Of a stretch of DNA of 64,000 bases, positions 17,166-25,868 are shown one piece after another. Where the stretch lies: assembly GCF_036347135.1 (NCBI RefSeq), contig NZ_CP108938.1, positions 3,286,001 to 3,350,000 on the forward strand. Direction: 5' to 3'. The first letter of the stretch is position 1; each line of letters starts with the position of its first letter. Under the pieces are notes generated by a model. It searched no databases. It was not told the DNA's origin and saw only the letters and a list, made by a program, of their open reading frames with translations. The position numbers and the translations under genes were made by a program. This DNA comes from Streptomyces sp. NBC_00775. Its GTDB lineage: Bacteria; Actinomycetota; Actinomycetes; Streptomycetales; Streptomycetaceae.

Positions 17166-18410
17166 ATGGGCCTTGAGACGACCATCGCCGTGGCGGGGTT
17201 ACTGGTGGGGGTCGCTGCGGCGGCGCTCGCCTGGGCGCCCCAGCGGCTGGCGAGCCGGGAACGGAGCGTCGCCCTGTTCGTCCGGACGCGGGGCCATCTG
17301 CGGGGCAGCCGGGCCGAGTTGAGCACGGCGTGCGCCGAGGGCCAGACCGCGCACCGCGCCGACGGGGAGCTGGTGCTGCTGACCCGGCCCGGCTGGATCC
17401 CGCCCCGCCCGCTCACCCTGGACTCCGTCCGCATGACGCTGCGCGAACCCCGGCCCGATGAGCGACTGGACGGCTGCCGTGCGGACTTGCGCCGGTACTG
17501 GCCGCACGGTCCGGGGGCACGGCGCACGGAGACCTACTCGGCCGCGATCGAGGCGTTCGACCGGCCGGGGGTCTGGTTCAACGGCCCGTCCTACCGCCTG
17601 CTCGACGTCGCGTCCGCACCGGCCGACCACCCCGAGGGCGGACTCGGCCTCACCTTCGCGCTCGGCCGCTACTTCGACGGCCTGGACACCACCGAGCCGC
17701 TTGCCTACGAGGAGGCGCTGCGTCAGCTGAAGGGCGGGGCCAGGCCGTTGCAGGGCCCGATCCGACGGGGCCTCGGCAGTCCTTTCGCGCTGGACAGGAG
17801 AGCCGCGCTCCCGGGGGTGAGCACGCTGACGGTCCGGGCCGAGGACGACGACGCGTACTTCTTCATGCACCGTCGCGAGGCCGGCAAGGTCGCCGTGGCC
17901 ATGGACACCACACACGTCGCTCCCGCCGGGGAGTTCCAGCCGCACGCCGACGTGCTGCCCGTGTGGCGGTCCGACCTCGACCTGTGGCACAACACGATGC
18001 GCGAGTACGCCGAGGAGTTCCTGGGCGCCGCCGACGCCACCGGAAGCGGCGGGGTGACCATCGACTACGCGCGCGACGCGCCCTACGCGGACTTCCAACG
18101 GGCAGTACGGGAGGGCCGTGCCCGCGTGCGGTTCCTCGGGCTCGGCCTTGATCCGCTGACCTGGAAACCGGAGATCTGCCTGGTCTGCGTGTGGGACGCC
18201 CAGGCCTTCGACGAGATCTTCGCGAGCATGGGCGAGCGCAACGAGGAAGGCGTCCTCGTGGTCGGCACCCGGGCCCAGGAGGGCTACCGGGGCATCCCCT
18301 TCACCGCCGACAACGTGCTCGGTTACGCCGAACACGCCGGAACCCTGCCGGCGGGCCGGGCGTGTCTGACGCTGGCGTGGCGCTGGCGCCGTGAACTGGG
18401 GCTGGGCTGA
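17166..18410 (+). CDS. Conserved-type protein of unknown function with N-terminal membrane anchor
   Basis: This 414-residue protein starts at ATG 17166, with AAGGGGAG about 4 nt upstream. One N-terminal hydrophobic segment (IAVAGLLVGVAAAALAWAP) suggests a membrane anchor with the rest in the cytoplasm. I recognise no catalytic motif; short blocks include FDRPGVWFNGPSYRLLDV and FLGLGLDPLTWKPEICLV. Codon 12 is TTA (17199-17201), which would make it depend on the bldA tRNA. It follows the ABC exporter run by 60 bp and may be co-transcribed, but nothing links the functions. Confidence 0.75.
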   Translation: MGLETTIAVAGLLVGVAAAALAWAPQRLASRERSVALFVRTRGHLRGSRAELSTACAEGQTAHRADGELVLLTRPGWIPPRPLTLDSVRMTLREPRPDERLDGCRADLRRYWPHGPGARRTETYSAAIEAFDRPGVWFNGPSYRLLDVASAPADHPEGGLGLTFALGRYFDGLDTTEPLAYEEALRQLKGGARPLQGPIRRGLGSPFALDRRAALPGVSTLTVRAEDDDAYFFMHRREAGKVAVAMDTTHVAPAGEFQPHADVLPVWRSDLDLWHNTMREYAEEFLGAADATGSGGVTIDYARDAPYADFQRAVREGRARVRFLGLGLDPLTWKPEICLVCVWDAQAFDEIFASMGERNEEGVLVVGTRAQEGYRGIPFTADNVLGYAEHAGTLPAGRACLTLAWRWRRELGLG

Positions 18411-18423
18411 GCGGTTTCGGCGC

Positions 18424-18465
18424 CCCCTAGGGGTGTAAGGACAGTCCCGTGCCGTGCCCCTAGGG
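18424..18465. promoter_or_regulatory. Two CCCCTAGGG palindromes upstream of the oxidoreductase
   Basis: CCCCTAGGGG at 18424-18433 and CCCCTAGGG at 18457-18465 start 33 bp apart, about three helical turns. They lie in the 173-bp gap between the unknown gene and the MDR oxidoreductase. Paired palindromes on one face of DNA suggest a cooperative operator. A terminator role for the upstream gene is also possible. Confidence 0.35.
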
Positions 18466-18583
18466 CCTGTCCCCGATTCCCGTGAGCGGGTCTCGCGGCT
18501 ACCGTCGTGAGGAGTGGCGGCCGCCGGGACCGGTCGGTCTCTCCCGCCGCTTCCGCCCCGAATGCCTGCGTCACGGAGGCCCG

Positions 18584-19561
18584 ATGAAGGCGATCGCCCA
18601 GGACCGGTACGGCTCTCCGGACGTGCTGGAGCTGCGGGAGTTCGACAAGCCGGAGCCCGCCGGCGGCGAGGTGCTGGTGCGGGTGCACGCGGTGTCGGTC
18701 AACGCGTACGACTGGCACCTCATGCGGGGCGATCCGTATCTGGCGCGTCTGTCGTTCGGCGCGGTCCGGCCGAAGGTGCGGATCCGGGGCCGGGACTTCG
18801 CGGGACGGGTAGAAGCGGTCGGCGCGGACGTGCGGCGACTGCGTCCCGGGGACGAGGTGTTCGGCGAGGCCGACGGGGCGTTCGCCGAGTACGTGTGCGC
18901 GCCCGACGCAGCGGTGTCGGCGAAGCCGGCCGGCCTGACGTTCGAGCAGGCGGCCGCGCTGCCACTGGCCGGGAACACGGCCCTGACCGGGCTGCGCGAC
19001 GTGGGGCGGCTGGCGTCGGGGCAGCGCCTCCTGGTCAACGGAGCGTCCGGAGGAGTCGGCACCCTCACCGTGCAGATCGCCAAGTCGTACGGCGCGGAGG
19101 TGACCGCGGTGTGCAGCGCGAGAAACGCCGAGCTGGTCCGCTCGCTCGGCGCGGACCGGGTCATCGACTACGCCGAGGAGGACTTCACGCGCGAAGGCCC
19201 GCGGTACGACGTCGTGTTCGACCTGGTGGCCAATCGCTCACTGAGCGACCTGCGCCGCGCGCTGACACCCACGGGCACGCTCGTGCTGTCCGGCGGCGGC
19301 GTGTCCGAGGGCGGCAGCCTCTTCGGCCCGATGGGCCTCACCCTCAGGGGCCAGGCGCTGTCCCGCTTCGTCGGCCAGCGGGTCCTCACGTTCTTCGCCC
19401 AGCCGACCGGGGAGAACCTGGCGGCCCTGCGGGAACTCGCCGAGTCCGGCAAGCTCGCCCCGGTCATCGACCGGACGTACGGCTCACTGAGCGAGATACC
19501 CGACGCCATCCGGTACATGGAGATCGAGCACACCCGGGCGAAGGTCGTCATCACGGTGTGA
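18584..19561 (+). CDS. NAD(P)-dependent MDR oxidoreductase (quinone oxidoreductase-like)
   Basis: This 325-residue protein starts at ATG 18584 after GGAGG at a good distance. It is a medium-chain dehydrogenase/reductase without the catalytic zinc ligands. The GroES-like N-terminal domain (KPEPAGGEVLVRVHAVSVNAYDW) is followed by a nucleotide-binding fold with NGASGGVGTLTVQIAKSYG. This composition fits the zeta-crystallin/quinone oxidoreductase branch, which reduces quinones or enones with NADPH. It stands alone between unrelated genes and is convergent with the PII gene. Confidence 0.88.
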   Translation: MKAIAQDRYGSPDVLELREFDKPEPAGGEVLVRVHAVSVNAYDWHLMRGDPYLARLSFGAVRPKVRIRGRDFAGRVEAVGADVRRLRPGDEVFGEADGAFAEYVCAPDAAVSAKPAGLTFEQAAALPLAGNTALTGLRDVGRLASGQRLLVNGASGGVGTLTVQIAKSYGAEVTAVCSARNAELVRSLGADRVIDYAEEDFTREGPRYDVVFDLVANRSLSDLRRALTPTGTLVLSGGGVSEGGSLFGPMGLTLRGQALSRFVGQRVLTFFAQPTGENLAALRELAESGKLAPVIDRTYGSLSEIPDAIRYMEIEHTRAKVVITV

Positions 19562-19575
19562 CCGCCCGCTCCCCC

Positions 19576-19911
19576 TCACACCGCGTCCGGCCCCCGCTCC
19601 CGCGTCCGGATGCGCACCACCTCCTCCACCGGCGTCACCCACACCACCCCGCCGCCCGTCCCGCGGGCCCCCGCCGCACGGATGACACGGACAAGATCCG
19701 CGGCGTCGAAGTCCAGCGTGAGGACGTCGAGCCGGAGCCGAGGGCTGAGGTCCACGCGGTACTCGGCGCCGCGATAGATCTCCACGCGGACCCTCTTCGG
19801 CGTGTACCCCTGGACTTCGGTCACGGTCACCCCGCGCACCCCGAAGGACTGGAGCGCCCGCATCACGTCAGGCACCCGATGCGGAGGGAGGACCGCGGTG
19901 ACAAGCTTCAC
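19576..19911 (-). CDS. PII-family nitrogen regulatory protein (GlnB/GlnK-like)
   Basis: This 111-residue PII protein starts at GTG 19911 after GAGGGACC, 21 bp downstream of the ammonium transporter stop. The T-loop carries YRGAEY with the conserved Tyr51, the uridylylation or adenylylation site of the family. The C-terminal PVEEVVRIRTRE block is typical. It departs from the classical protein in the B-loop, where GTGGGVVWV stands where GDGKIF is usual, so the ATP-contacting Lys is missing. It probably gates the adjacent Amt channel according to 2-oxoglutarate and adenylate levels. No glnD is nearby, and this appears to be an additional amt-PII pair rather than the amtB-glnK-glnD operon. Confidence 0.85.
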   Translation of the reverse strand: MKLVTAVLPPHRVPDVMRALQSFGVRGVTVTEVQGYTPKRVRVEIYRGAEYRVDLSPRLRLDVLTLDFDAADLVRVIRAAGARGTGGGVVWVTPVEEVVRIRTRERGPDAV

Positions 19912-19932
19912 GGTCCCTCAACTCCCCATCCG

Positions 19933-21366
19933 TCAGCCGGAGTCCGTGTCGCCCGCCGGTTCCTTCTCCGGGGCCTTCCGCGCCACCGCCGCGGCGGCGA
20001 CCGGCTCCGGAGCCAGCCCCGTCACCGCTGTCTCCGCCGGGTACGCCTCCTCGTCGTGCACCGCGAGGTCCCCGCCCTCCAGGACCTCGTCGGGGGCGCG
20101 CAACTTCACGAACAGGCCGATCGCGCGCAGGATGAGGAAGGTCATCACGGCGTCGTAGACGATGACCGTGCCCGCGGCGCCGGCCTGCTTCCACAGCTGG
20201 TCGAGGTTGCCGTAGAGCCAGCCGCTGGTGGACCAGGCGGTGGAGCCGTCCTTGTTGAGGTAGACCGCCATCGCCGGGTCGGCGAAGATCCCGACGAGCA
20301 TGCCGCCCGCGAGGCCCGCGATGCCGTGGGTGTAGACGACGCCGAGCGCGTCGTCGACCTTGTTGAACGGCGGCACCTTGGACAGGTAGTTCCAGGCCAG
20401 CCACACCAGGGACGACGCGATGATGCCGATGTAGATCGCGCCGATGCCGGTGACGAATCCGGCCGCCGGGGTGATCGCCACCAGGCCCACGATCATGCCG
20501 TTGACCGAGCCCAGGAAGGTCGGTTTGCGCTGCGGGCCCGCGAACATGTCCCACACCACCCAGGTCAGCAGCGCGACCGCCGTGCAGAGGTTGGTGTTGA
20601 GGACGGCGGCGGCGGCGTTGTGGCCGCCGAAGTACATGTCGCCGCCGTTGAACCCGTTCCAGCCGAGCCACAGGATGCCCGCGCCGACGGCGACCATGGG
20701 GAGGTTGTTGGGGACGCCGTGCGCGCGGTCGCGGGCCAGCCGGGGGCCGATGACCGCGGCCGCCACGAACCCCGAGGTGCCGGCGGCGAGATGGATGACG
20801 TACCCGCCGGAGTAGTCGAGCGCGCCCTTGGCCGCCCACCAGCCGCCGCCCCAGAGGAGGAAGGCGTTGACCGTGTAGACCAGGGTCGACCAGAGGGGGA
20901 CGAAGAGCAGCCACGCGCGGATGTTCATCCGGCCGACCACGCTGCCCATGAAGAGCAGCGGAGTGATGGCCGCGAAGGCAAAGTGGAAGTAGGCGAGCGT
21001 GGACTGCGGGAAGTGGAAGCTCGGCATCAGGTCATTGCCGTTGACGAGCGGGATGTACGCCTGTGCCTGCTCGCTCGCCGAGCCGACGATGGTGCCCGGG
21101 CGGCCCACGAACGCGCCGAGGATGCCGGGCCAGTCGGAGTTCAGGGGTTCACCGAACCCCATCTTGAACTCCCAGAGCACCCAGCCGACGAGCACGAGCG
21201 AGAAGCCGGTGAAGGCCATGAACATGGTGTTCACGACCCACTTGCGCTGGACGAGGCCGCCGTAGAGGATCGCGATACCGGGGATGCTCATCAGGCCGAC
21301 CAGGGTGGCCGCGACGAGCTGCCAGGCGTTGTCGCCGGCATCCAGCCAGTTGGGATAGGGGATCAC
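19933..21366 (-). CDS. amtB: Ammonium transporter, Amt family
   Basis: This roughly 477-residue channel has eleven hydrophobic segments. Family blocks include VGLMSIPGIAILYGGLV, FHFAFAAITPLLFMGSV, LGWNGFNGGDMYFG and the Amt signature GSVNGMIVGLVAITPAAGFV. A polar C-terminal tail of about 70 residues extends beyond the usual end. The start is taken as GTG 21366, because AGGGGAG sits 11 nt upstream; ATG 21387 is possible but has no ribosome binding site. It conducts NH4+/NH3 into the cell and is in an operon with the PII gene. I looked for a GlnR box upstream and found only weak partial matches. Confidence 0.92.
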   Translation of the reverse strand: MIPYPNWLDAGDNAWQLVAATLVGLMSIPGIAILYGGLVQRKWVVNTMFMAFTGFSLVLVGWVLWEFKMGFGEPLNSDWPGILGAFVGRPGTIVGSASEQAQAYIPLVNGNDLMPSFHFPQSTLAYFHFAFAAITPLLFMGSVVGRMNIRAWLLFVPLWSTLVYTVNAFLLWGGGWWAAKGALDYSGGYVIHLAAGTSGFVAAAVIGPRLARDRAHGVPNNLPMVAVGAGILWLGWNGFNGGDMYFGGHNAAAAVLNTNLCTAVALLTWVVWDMFAGPQRKPTFLGSVNGMIVGLVAITPAAGFVTGIGAIYIGIIASSLVWLAWNYLSKVPPFNKVDDALGVVYTHGIAGLAGGMLVGIFADPAMAVYLNKDGSTAWSTSGWLYGNLDQLWKQAGAAGTVIVYDAVMTFLILRAIGLFVKLRAPDEVLEGGDLAVHDEEAYPAETAVTGLAPEPVAAAAVARKAPEKEPAGDTDSG

Positions 21367-21524
21367 TGCGCCGTCAACTCCCCTCATGGGAGCGGCAGTC
21401 CGGCGGACCGCCGGTGTGCACGGCAGGATCGTGCCGGATCTATTGCGGGTCGGTTCCGGGGGCATGTCGCCCGAGCAAATTTGTCCTCACCCTCAACGGC
21501 CCGTTTCTGGCCGGTAGTTGAAGA

Positions 21525-21539
21525 GTTCGTATAACGAAC
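21525..21539. promoter_or_regulatory. Palindrome GTTCGT-ATA-ACGAAC in the amtB/protease divergent region
   Basis: A perfect 6-bp inverted repeat with a 3-bp spacer lies at 21525-21539 in the 414-bp region between amtB (minus) and the M4 protease (plus). It is one of the few AT-containing islands in the region and looks like an operator half-pair. Which gene it controls, and the regulator, are unknown. Confidence 0.4.
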
Positions 21540-21588
21540 ATGACCAACCGGACAACGGACTATTTCCGGCCAACTTCTTGATGCGCTC

Positions 21589-21617
21589 CTGACAGACAGC
21601 GCAATCTGCTGCCACTC
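21589..21617 (+). promoter_or_regulatory. Shared promoter-like element of the M4 protease genes, copy 1
   Basis: CTGACA (21589-21594), a 17-nt spacer and CCACTC (21612-21617), followed by TTCC, lie 163 nt upstream of the first protease start. The second protease has ATGACA, a 17-nt spacer and CCACTCTTCC at 24019-24051. The spacers differ while both boxes and their distance are kept. That points to a promoter or a two-box regulator site. Confidence 0.5.
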
Positions 21618-21780
21618 TTCCCACGGCAAGTTCACAGCAACCCCACAGTCTTACCGCTGTGTCGTGCCGTACGACCCCATGCACCTGGTTCCGCGTACCG
21701 CCCTGTTCTGCCCGGACGGGTCACCCATCGTCCGGTCTCCCCTGGCCGCGCGACCCGCGGCCACGCAGAAGGAGTCAGTG

Positions 21781-23826
21781 TTGAGTAGCAGTTCTCCCCA
21801 CAGACGCACCTCCCACATCACCAAGCGCCGTATCTCGGGCGTCGCCCTCGTCGGCGTCGCCGCCCTGTTGACCGCGGCCGTCCAGTCGGGCGCCGCGAGC
21901 GCCGCCCCGGAGAAGGCACCTCGGGCGGGCAAGGTCAACCCGGGCGCGGTCGCCCTGAAGCTCACGCCCTCGCAGCGCGCCGAGCTGATACGCGACGCCA
22001 ACGCCGCCAAGGCGACCACCGCCAAGGACCTGGGCCTCGGGGCCAAGGAGAGCCTGGTGGCCCGCGATGTCATCAAGGACCACGACGGCACCGTCCACAC
22101 CCGCTACGAGCGGACGTACGACGGACTCCCGGTCCTCGGCGGCGACTTGGTGGTCGACACCGCCACGTCCGGCAAGACCGAGCACGTCTACAAGGCGACG
22201 AAGGCCACCATCAAGGTCTCCTCGCTCAAGCCTTCCGTCGCCGCCGCCAAGGCGGAGAAGCAGGCCCTGTCCGCCGCCAAGGCCGCCGGTTCGAAGCAGA
22301 CCGACGCGGACCGCGCGCCCCGCAAGGTGATCTGGGCGGGCAGCGGCACACCGGTGCTGGCGTACGAGACGGTCGTCGGCGGTCTCCAGGACGACGGCAC
22401 CCCGAACCAGCTGCACGTCATCACCGACGCGGCCACCGGCAAGAAGCTCTTCGAGTGGCAGGGCATCAAGACCGGTATCGGCAACACCCAGTACAGCGGC
22501 CAGGTGACCCTGACGACCACCCAGTCGGGCTCCACCTTCACGCTGAACGACAGCGCGCGCGGCGCCCACAAGACGTACAACCTGAACCACGGGACGTCCG
22601 GCACCGGCACGCTGTTCTCGCAGACGAACGACACCTGGGGCAACAGCACCACGTCGAACGCCGCGACCGCCGGCGCCGACGCGCACTACGGTGCCGCCGA
22701 GACCTGGGACTTCTACAAGAACACCTTCGGCCGCAGCGGCATCAAGAACAACGGCGTGGGAGCGTACTCGCGCGTCCACTACGGCAACGCGTACGTCAAC
22801 GCGTTCTGGGACGACACCTGCTTCTGCATGACGTACGGCGACGGGTCCGGCAACGCCGACCCGCTGACCTCGCTGGACGTCGCGGGCCACGAGATGAGCC
22901 ACGGCGTCACGTCGAACACCGCGGGCCTCAACTACTCGGGCGAGTCCGGCGGTCTGAACGAGGCGACGTCCGACATCTTCGGCACGGGCGTCGAGTTCTA
23001 CGCCAACAACTCCACCGACGTGGGCGACTACCTCATCGGCGAGAAGATCGACATCAACGGCGACGGCACCCCGCTGCGCTACATGGACAAGCCCAGCAAG
23101 GACGGCGGCTCCGCCGACTCCTGGTACTCGGGTGTCGGCAACCTCGACGTGCACTACTCCTCGGGTGTCGCCAACCACTTCTTCTATCTGCTGAGCGAGG
23201 GCAGCGGCGCCAAGGTCATCAACGGCGTCAGCTACAACTCGCCGACGTCGGACGGCCTTCCGGTCACCGGCATCGGCCGCGACAAGGCGCTGCAGATCTG
23301 GTACCGGGCGCTCACCACCAAGTTCACCTCGACCACCAACTACGCGGCGGCCCGCACCGGCACGCTCGCGGCGGCGGGTGAGCTGTACGGCACCACGAGC
23401 ACCGAGTACAAGGCGGTGCAGGACGCGTGGGCGGCCGTCGCGGTCGGTGCGCGCTCCGGTGGCGGCGGCGGAGGCGGTACGTCGTTCGAGAACACGGCCG
23501 ACGTATCAATTCCGGACAACGGAGCGGCGGTCACGTCGTCGATCACGGTCTCCGGCCGCACCGGCAACGCGCCCACGAACCTCGCGGTCGCCGTGGACAT
23601 CATCCACACCTGGCGCGGTGACCTCGTCGTCGACCTGGTGGCCCCGGACGGCTCGGTCTACAACCTGAAGGCGTTCAGCTCCTCCGACTCGGCGGACAAC
23701 GTCCAGACCACCTACACGGTCAACGCTTCCTCCGAAGTCGCCAACGGGACCTGGAAGTTGAGGGTCCAGGACAAGGCGGCACAGGACACCGGCTACATCA
23801 ACAGCTGGAAGCTGACCTTCCCGTAA
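21781..23826 (+). CDS. Secreted M4 neutral zinc metalloprotease with C-terminal P-domain
   Basis: This 681-residue thermolysin-family protease starts at TTG 21781, 6 nt after AAGGAG; the adjacent GTG 21778 is less well spaced. A signal peptide with basic start and hydrophobic core ends near AASAAPEK. The FTP/PepSY pro-region follows (TVHTRYERTYDGLPVLGGD). The catalytic domain has the zinc motif HEMSH and the third ligand in GGLNEATSDIFG. A Gly-rich linker (SGGGGGGGTSFE) leads to a proprotein-convertase P-domain of about 110 residues (HTWRGDLVVDLVAPDG, WKLRVQDKAAQDTG). The P-domain often aids folding or substrate binding. A closely related paralogue lacking it follows in tandem. Probable role: extracellular protein degradation. 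Confidence 0.94.
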   Translation: MSSSSPHRRTSHITKRRISGVALVGVAALLTAAVQSGAASAAPEKAPRAGKVNPGAVALKLTPSQRAELIRDANAAKATTAKDLGLGAKESLVARDVIKDHDGTVHTRYERTYDGLPVLGGDLVVDTATSGKTEHVYKATKATIKVSSLKPSVAAAKAEKQALSAAKAAGSKQTDADRAPRKVIWAGSGTPVLAYETVVGGLQDDGTPNQLHVITDAATGKKLFEWQGIKTGIGNTQYSGQVTLTTTQSGSTFTLNDSARGAHKTYNLNHGTSGTGTLFSQTNDTWGNSTTSNAATAGADAHYGAAETWDFYKNTFGRSGIKNNGVGAYSRVHYGNAYVNAFWDDTCFCMTYGDGSGNADPLTSLDVAGHEMSHGVTSNTAGLNYSGESGGLNEATSDIFGTGVEFYANNSTDVGDYLIGEKIDINGDGTPLRYMDKPSKDGGSADSWYSGVGNLDVHYSSGVANHFFYLLSEGSGAKVINGVSYNSPTSDGLPVTGIGRDKALQIWYRALTTKFTSTTNYAAARTGTLAAAGELYGTTSTEYKAVQDAWAAVAVGARSGGGGGGGTSFENTADVSIPDNGAAVTSSITVSGRTGNAPTNLAVAVDIIHTWRGDLVVDLVAPDGSVYNLKAFSSSDSADNVQTTYTVNASSEVANGTWKLRVQDKAAQDTGYINSWKLTFP

Positions 23827-23863
23827 ACCCTGGCCGGCTCGGGTCTGCCGCAGGGCACAGAAC

Positions 23864-23905
23864 AGGGCGCCGTCCCGGAGGTTCAACTCCCCGGGGCGGC
23901 GCCCT
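23864..23905 (+). terminator. Intrinsic terminator of the first M4 protease
   Basis: AGGGCGCCGTCCCGG (23864-23878) pairs almost perfectly with CCGGGGCGGCGCCCT (23891-23905) around a 12-nt loop, and CTTTG follows. It lies 38 bp after the stop codon. The rest of the 310-bp gap to the next protease holds that gene's promoter region. Confidence 0.75.
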
Positions 23906-24018
23906 CTTTGCCATGCCCTGACCGCGCTTTTGTTGTCCCATGGACAAAATCCGGAGGTCGCGGCTCGCACCAGATTTTCACCTGGGCGATTCTTTTCAGC
24001 CAAGATCTAGTCGGGGTC

Positions 24019-24047
24019 ATGACATTTATGTGCTGCTGATGCCACTC
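24019..24047 (+). promoter_or_regulatory. Shared promoter-like element of the M4 protease genes, copy 2
   Basis: ATGACA (24019-24024), a 17-nt spacer and CCACTC (24042-24047), followed by TTCC, lie 89 nt before the GTG start of the second protease. It matches the element at 21589-21617 in both boxes and spacing. Neither box is a good match to the vegetative sigma consensus at the -10 position. Confidence 0.5.
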
Positions 24048-24136
24048 TTCCATCGCACGGCTCACCCGCACCGCAACTTCACACCGTCCGTACGACTACC
24101 CCACGCCGTCCGGACGCCCCCACACGAGGAGCTTGC

Positions 24137-25798
24137 GTGACTCAGTTCTACGCGCGTCACAAGCGCACCACTCTGGCCATCGCCACCGCTGTCGCGGCCG
24201 GAGCCCTGCTCACCACCGGTATGACCACCGGTGCCTCCGCCCAGAACGCCGCCTCCCCCTCGGGTGCCGCGGCCCTCGCCGCCGCCCCGGTCCAGCTGTC
24301 CGCGGCCGCGCGCACGGCCCTGATTCAGAAGGCGGACGCCAACACGGCCGCCACGGCTCAGCAGATAGGCCTCGGCGCCAAGGAGAAGCTGGTCGTCAAG
24401 GACGTCGTCAAGGACGCCGACGGCACGGTGCACACGCGTTACGAGCGCACCTACGCCGGACTCCCGGTCCTCGGCGGCGACCTGGTCGTCCACCAGAAGC
24501 CGGGCAAGACCGAGACCGTGACCAAGGCGACGACGAAGACCATCAAGGTGGCCTCCCTCAAGCCGCAGATCGCCGTCGCCAAGGCCGAGAAGCAGGCCCT
24601 GACCGCGGCGCGGGCCGCGGGCTCGGAGAAGACCGCCGCGGACGGCGCCCGCAAGGTGATCTGGGCCGGCAACGGCACCCCGACCCTGGCGTACGAGACG
24701 ATCGTCGGCGGCCTCCAGGACGACGGCACCCCCAACCGTCTGCACGTCATCACCGACGCCGCCACCGGCAAGAAGCTCTTCGAGTACCAGGGCATCGAGA
24801 ACGCGACCGGCACCGGCAAGACGCTGTACTCGGGCACCGTCAGCCTCACCACCAGCCTCTCGGGCACGACGTACTCGCTGACCGACGCCTCGCGCGGCAG
24901 CCACAAGACGTACAACCTGAAGCACACCACCAGTTCGGGCACCGGCACCCTGTTCACCAACACCACGAACACGTGGGGCACCGGCGCCGCCTCCAGCTCC
25001 ACCACCGACGTGACCGCGGCCGCCGACGCCGCCTACGGCGCGCAGGAGACCTGGGACTTCTACAAGAGCACGTTCGGCCGCAGCGGCATCAAGAACGACG
25101 GTGTCGGCGCCTACTCCCGCGTCCACTACGGCAGCTCGTACGTCAACGCCTTCTGGGACGACGACTGCTTCTGCATGACGTACGGCGACGGCTCCAGCAA
25201 CACGCACCCGCTGACCTCGCTGGACGTGGCCGGCCACGAGATGAGCCACGGCGTCACCGCCAACACCGCGGGCCTCAACTACAGCGGTGAGTCCGGCGGT
25301 CTGAACGAGGCGACCTCCGACATCTTCGGCACCGGCGTGGAGTTCTACGCGGCGAACTCCTCGGACGTCGGCGACTACCTCATCGGCGAGAAGATCAACA
25401 TCAACGGCGACGGCACCCCGCTGCGCTACATGGACAAGCCCAGCAAGGACGGCGGCTCCGCCGACTCCTGGTCGTCCAGTGTCGGCAACCTCGACGTGCA
25501 CTACTCGTCGGGCGTGGCGAACCACTTCTTCTACCTCCTCTCGGAGGGCAGCGGCGCCAAGACGATCAACGGGGTCAGCTACAACTCCCCGACGTCCAAC
25601 AGCTCCACGGTCACCGGCATCGGCCGCGACAAGGCCCTGCAGATCTGGTACAAGGCGCTGACGACCTACTTCACGTCGTCGACGAACTACAAGGCCGCCC
25701 GCACGGGCACGCTCTCCGCGGCGTCGGCCCTGTACGGCTCCAGCAGCACGGAGTACGCGGCGGTCGCGGCGGCGTGGTCCGCGGTGAACGTCAGCTAG
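24137..25798 (+). CDS. Secreted M4 neutral zinc metalloprotease
   Basis: This 553-residue thermolysin-family protease starts at GTG 24137 after GAGGAG. A signal peptide (TTLAIATAVAAGALLTTG) leads to the FTP/PepSY pro-region (TVHTRYERTYAGLPVLGGD) and the catalytic domain with HEMSH and GGLNEATSDIFG. It ends right after the catalytic domain, without the P-domain of its upstream neighbour. The two mature domains are very similar, so the pair is a tandem duplication followed by gain or loss of the P-domain. It is exported by the Sec route. Confidence 0.94.
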   Translation: MTQFYARHKRTTLAIATAVAAGALLTTGMTTGASAQNAASPSGAAALAAAPVQLSAAARTALIQKADANTAATAQQIGLGAKEKLVVKDVVKDADGTVHTRYERTYAGLPVLGGDLVVHQKPGKTETVTKATTKTIKVASLKPQIAVAKAEKQALTAARAAGSEKTAADGARKVIWAGNGTPTLAYETIVGGLQDDGTPNRLHVITDAATGKKLFEYQGIENATGTGKTLYSGTVSLTTSLSGTTYSLTDASRGSHKTYNLKHTTSSGTGTLFTNTTNTWGTGAASSSTTDVTAAADAAYGAQETWDFYKSTFGRSGIKNDGVGAYSRVHYGSSYVNAFWDDDCFCMTYGDGSSNTHPLTSLDVAGHEMSHGVTANTAGLNYSGESGGLNEATSDIFGTGVEFYAANSSDVGDYLIGEKININGDGTPLRYMDKPSKDGGSADSWSSSVGNLDVHYSSGVANHFFYLLSEGSGAKTINGVSYNSPTSNSSTVTGIGRDKALQIWYKALTTYFTSSTNYKAARTGTLSAASALYGSSSTEYAAVAAAWSAVNVS

Positions 25799-25816
25799 TT
25801 CCGGCGTAATCGAACG

Positions 25817-25855
25817 GGGCGGTACCCGGGGAGAGGGCAACTCCGGGTACCGCCC
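25817..25855 (+). terminator. Intrinsic terminator of the second M4 protease
   Basis: GGGCGGTACCCGG (25817-25829) and CCGGGTACCGCCC (25843-25855) form a perfect 13-bp stem with a 13-nt loop, 18 bp after the protease stop. No long T-run follows, which is common in high-GC actinobacteria. Confidence 0.75.
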
Positions 25856-25868
25856 TACGCTGTCCCCC

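Noticed and set aside
9812..19561. Part of a biosynthetic gene cluster
   Set aside because: There are four ABC exporters and an oxidoreductase but no synthase, ligase, tailoring set or precursor peptide nearby.
18514..21534. A 1006-codon plus-strand frame over the oxidoreductase, PII and amtB genes
   Set aside because: The real genes have full family motifs in other frames. This frame has no domain and low-complexity composition.
21388..21660. GlnR box upstream of amtB
   Set aside because: The best match (ACTAC-N6-GAAAC on the minus strand) has one poor half and no properly spaced second site.
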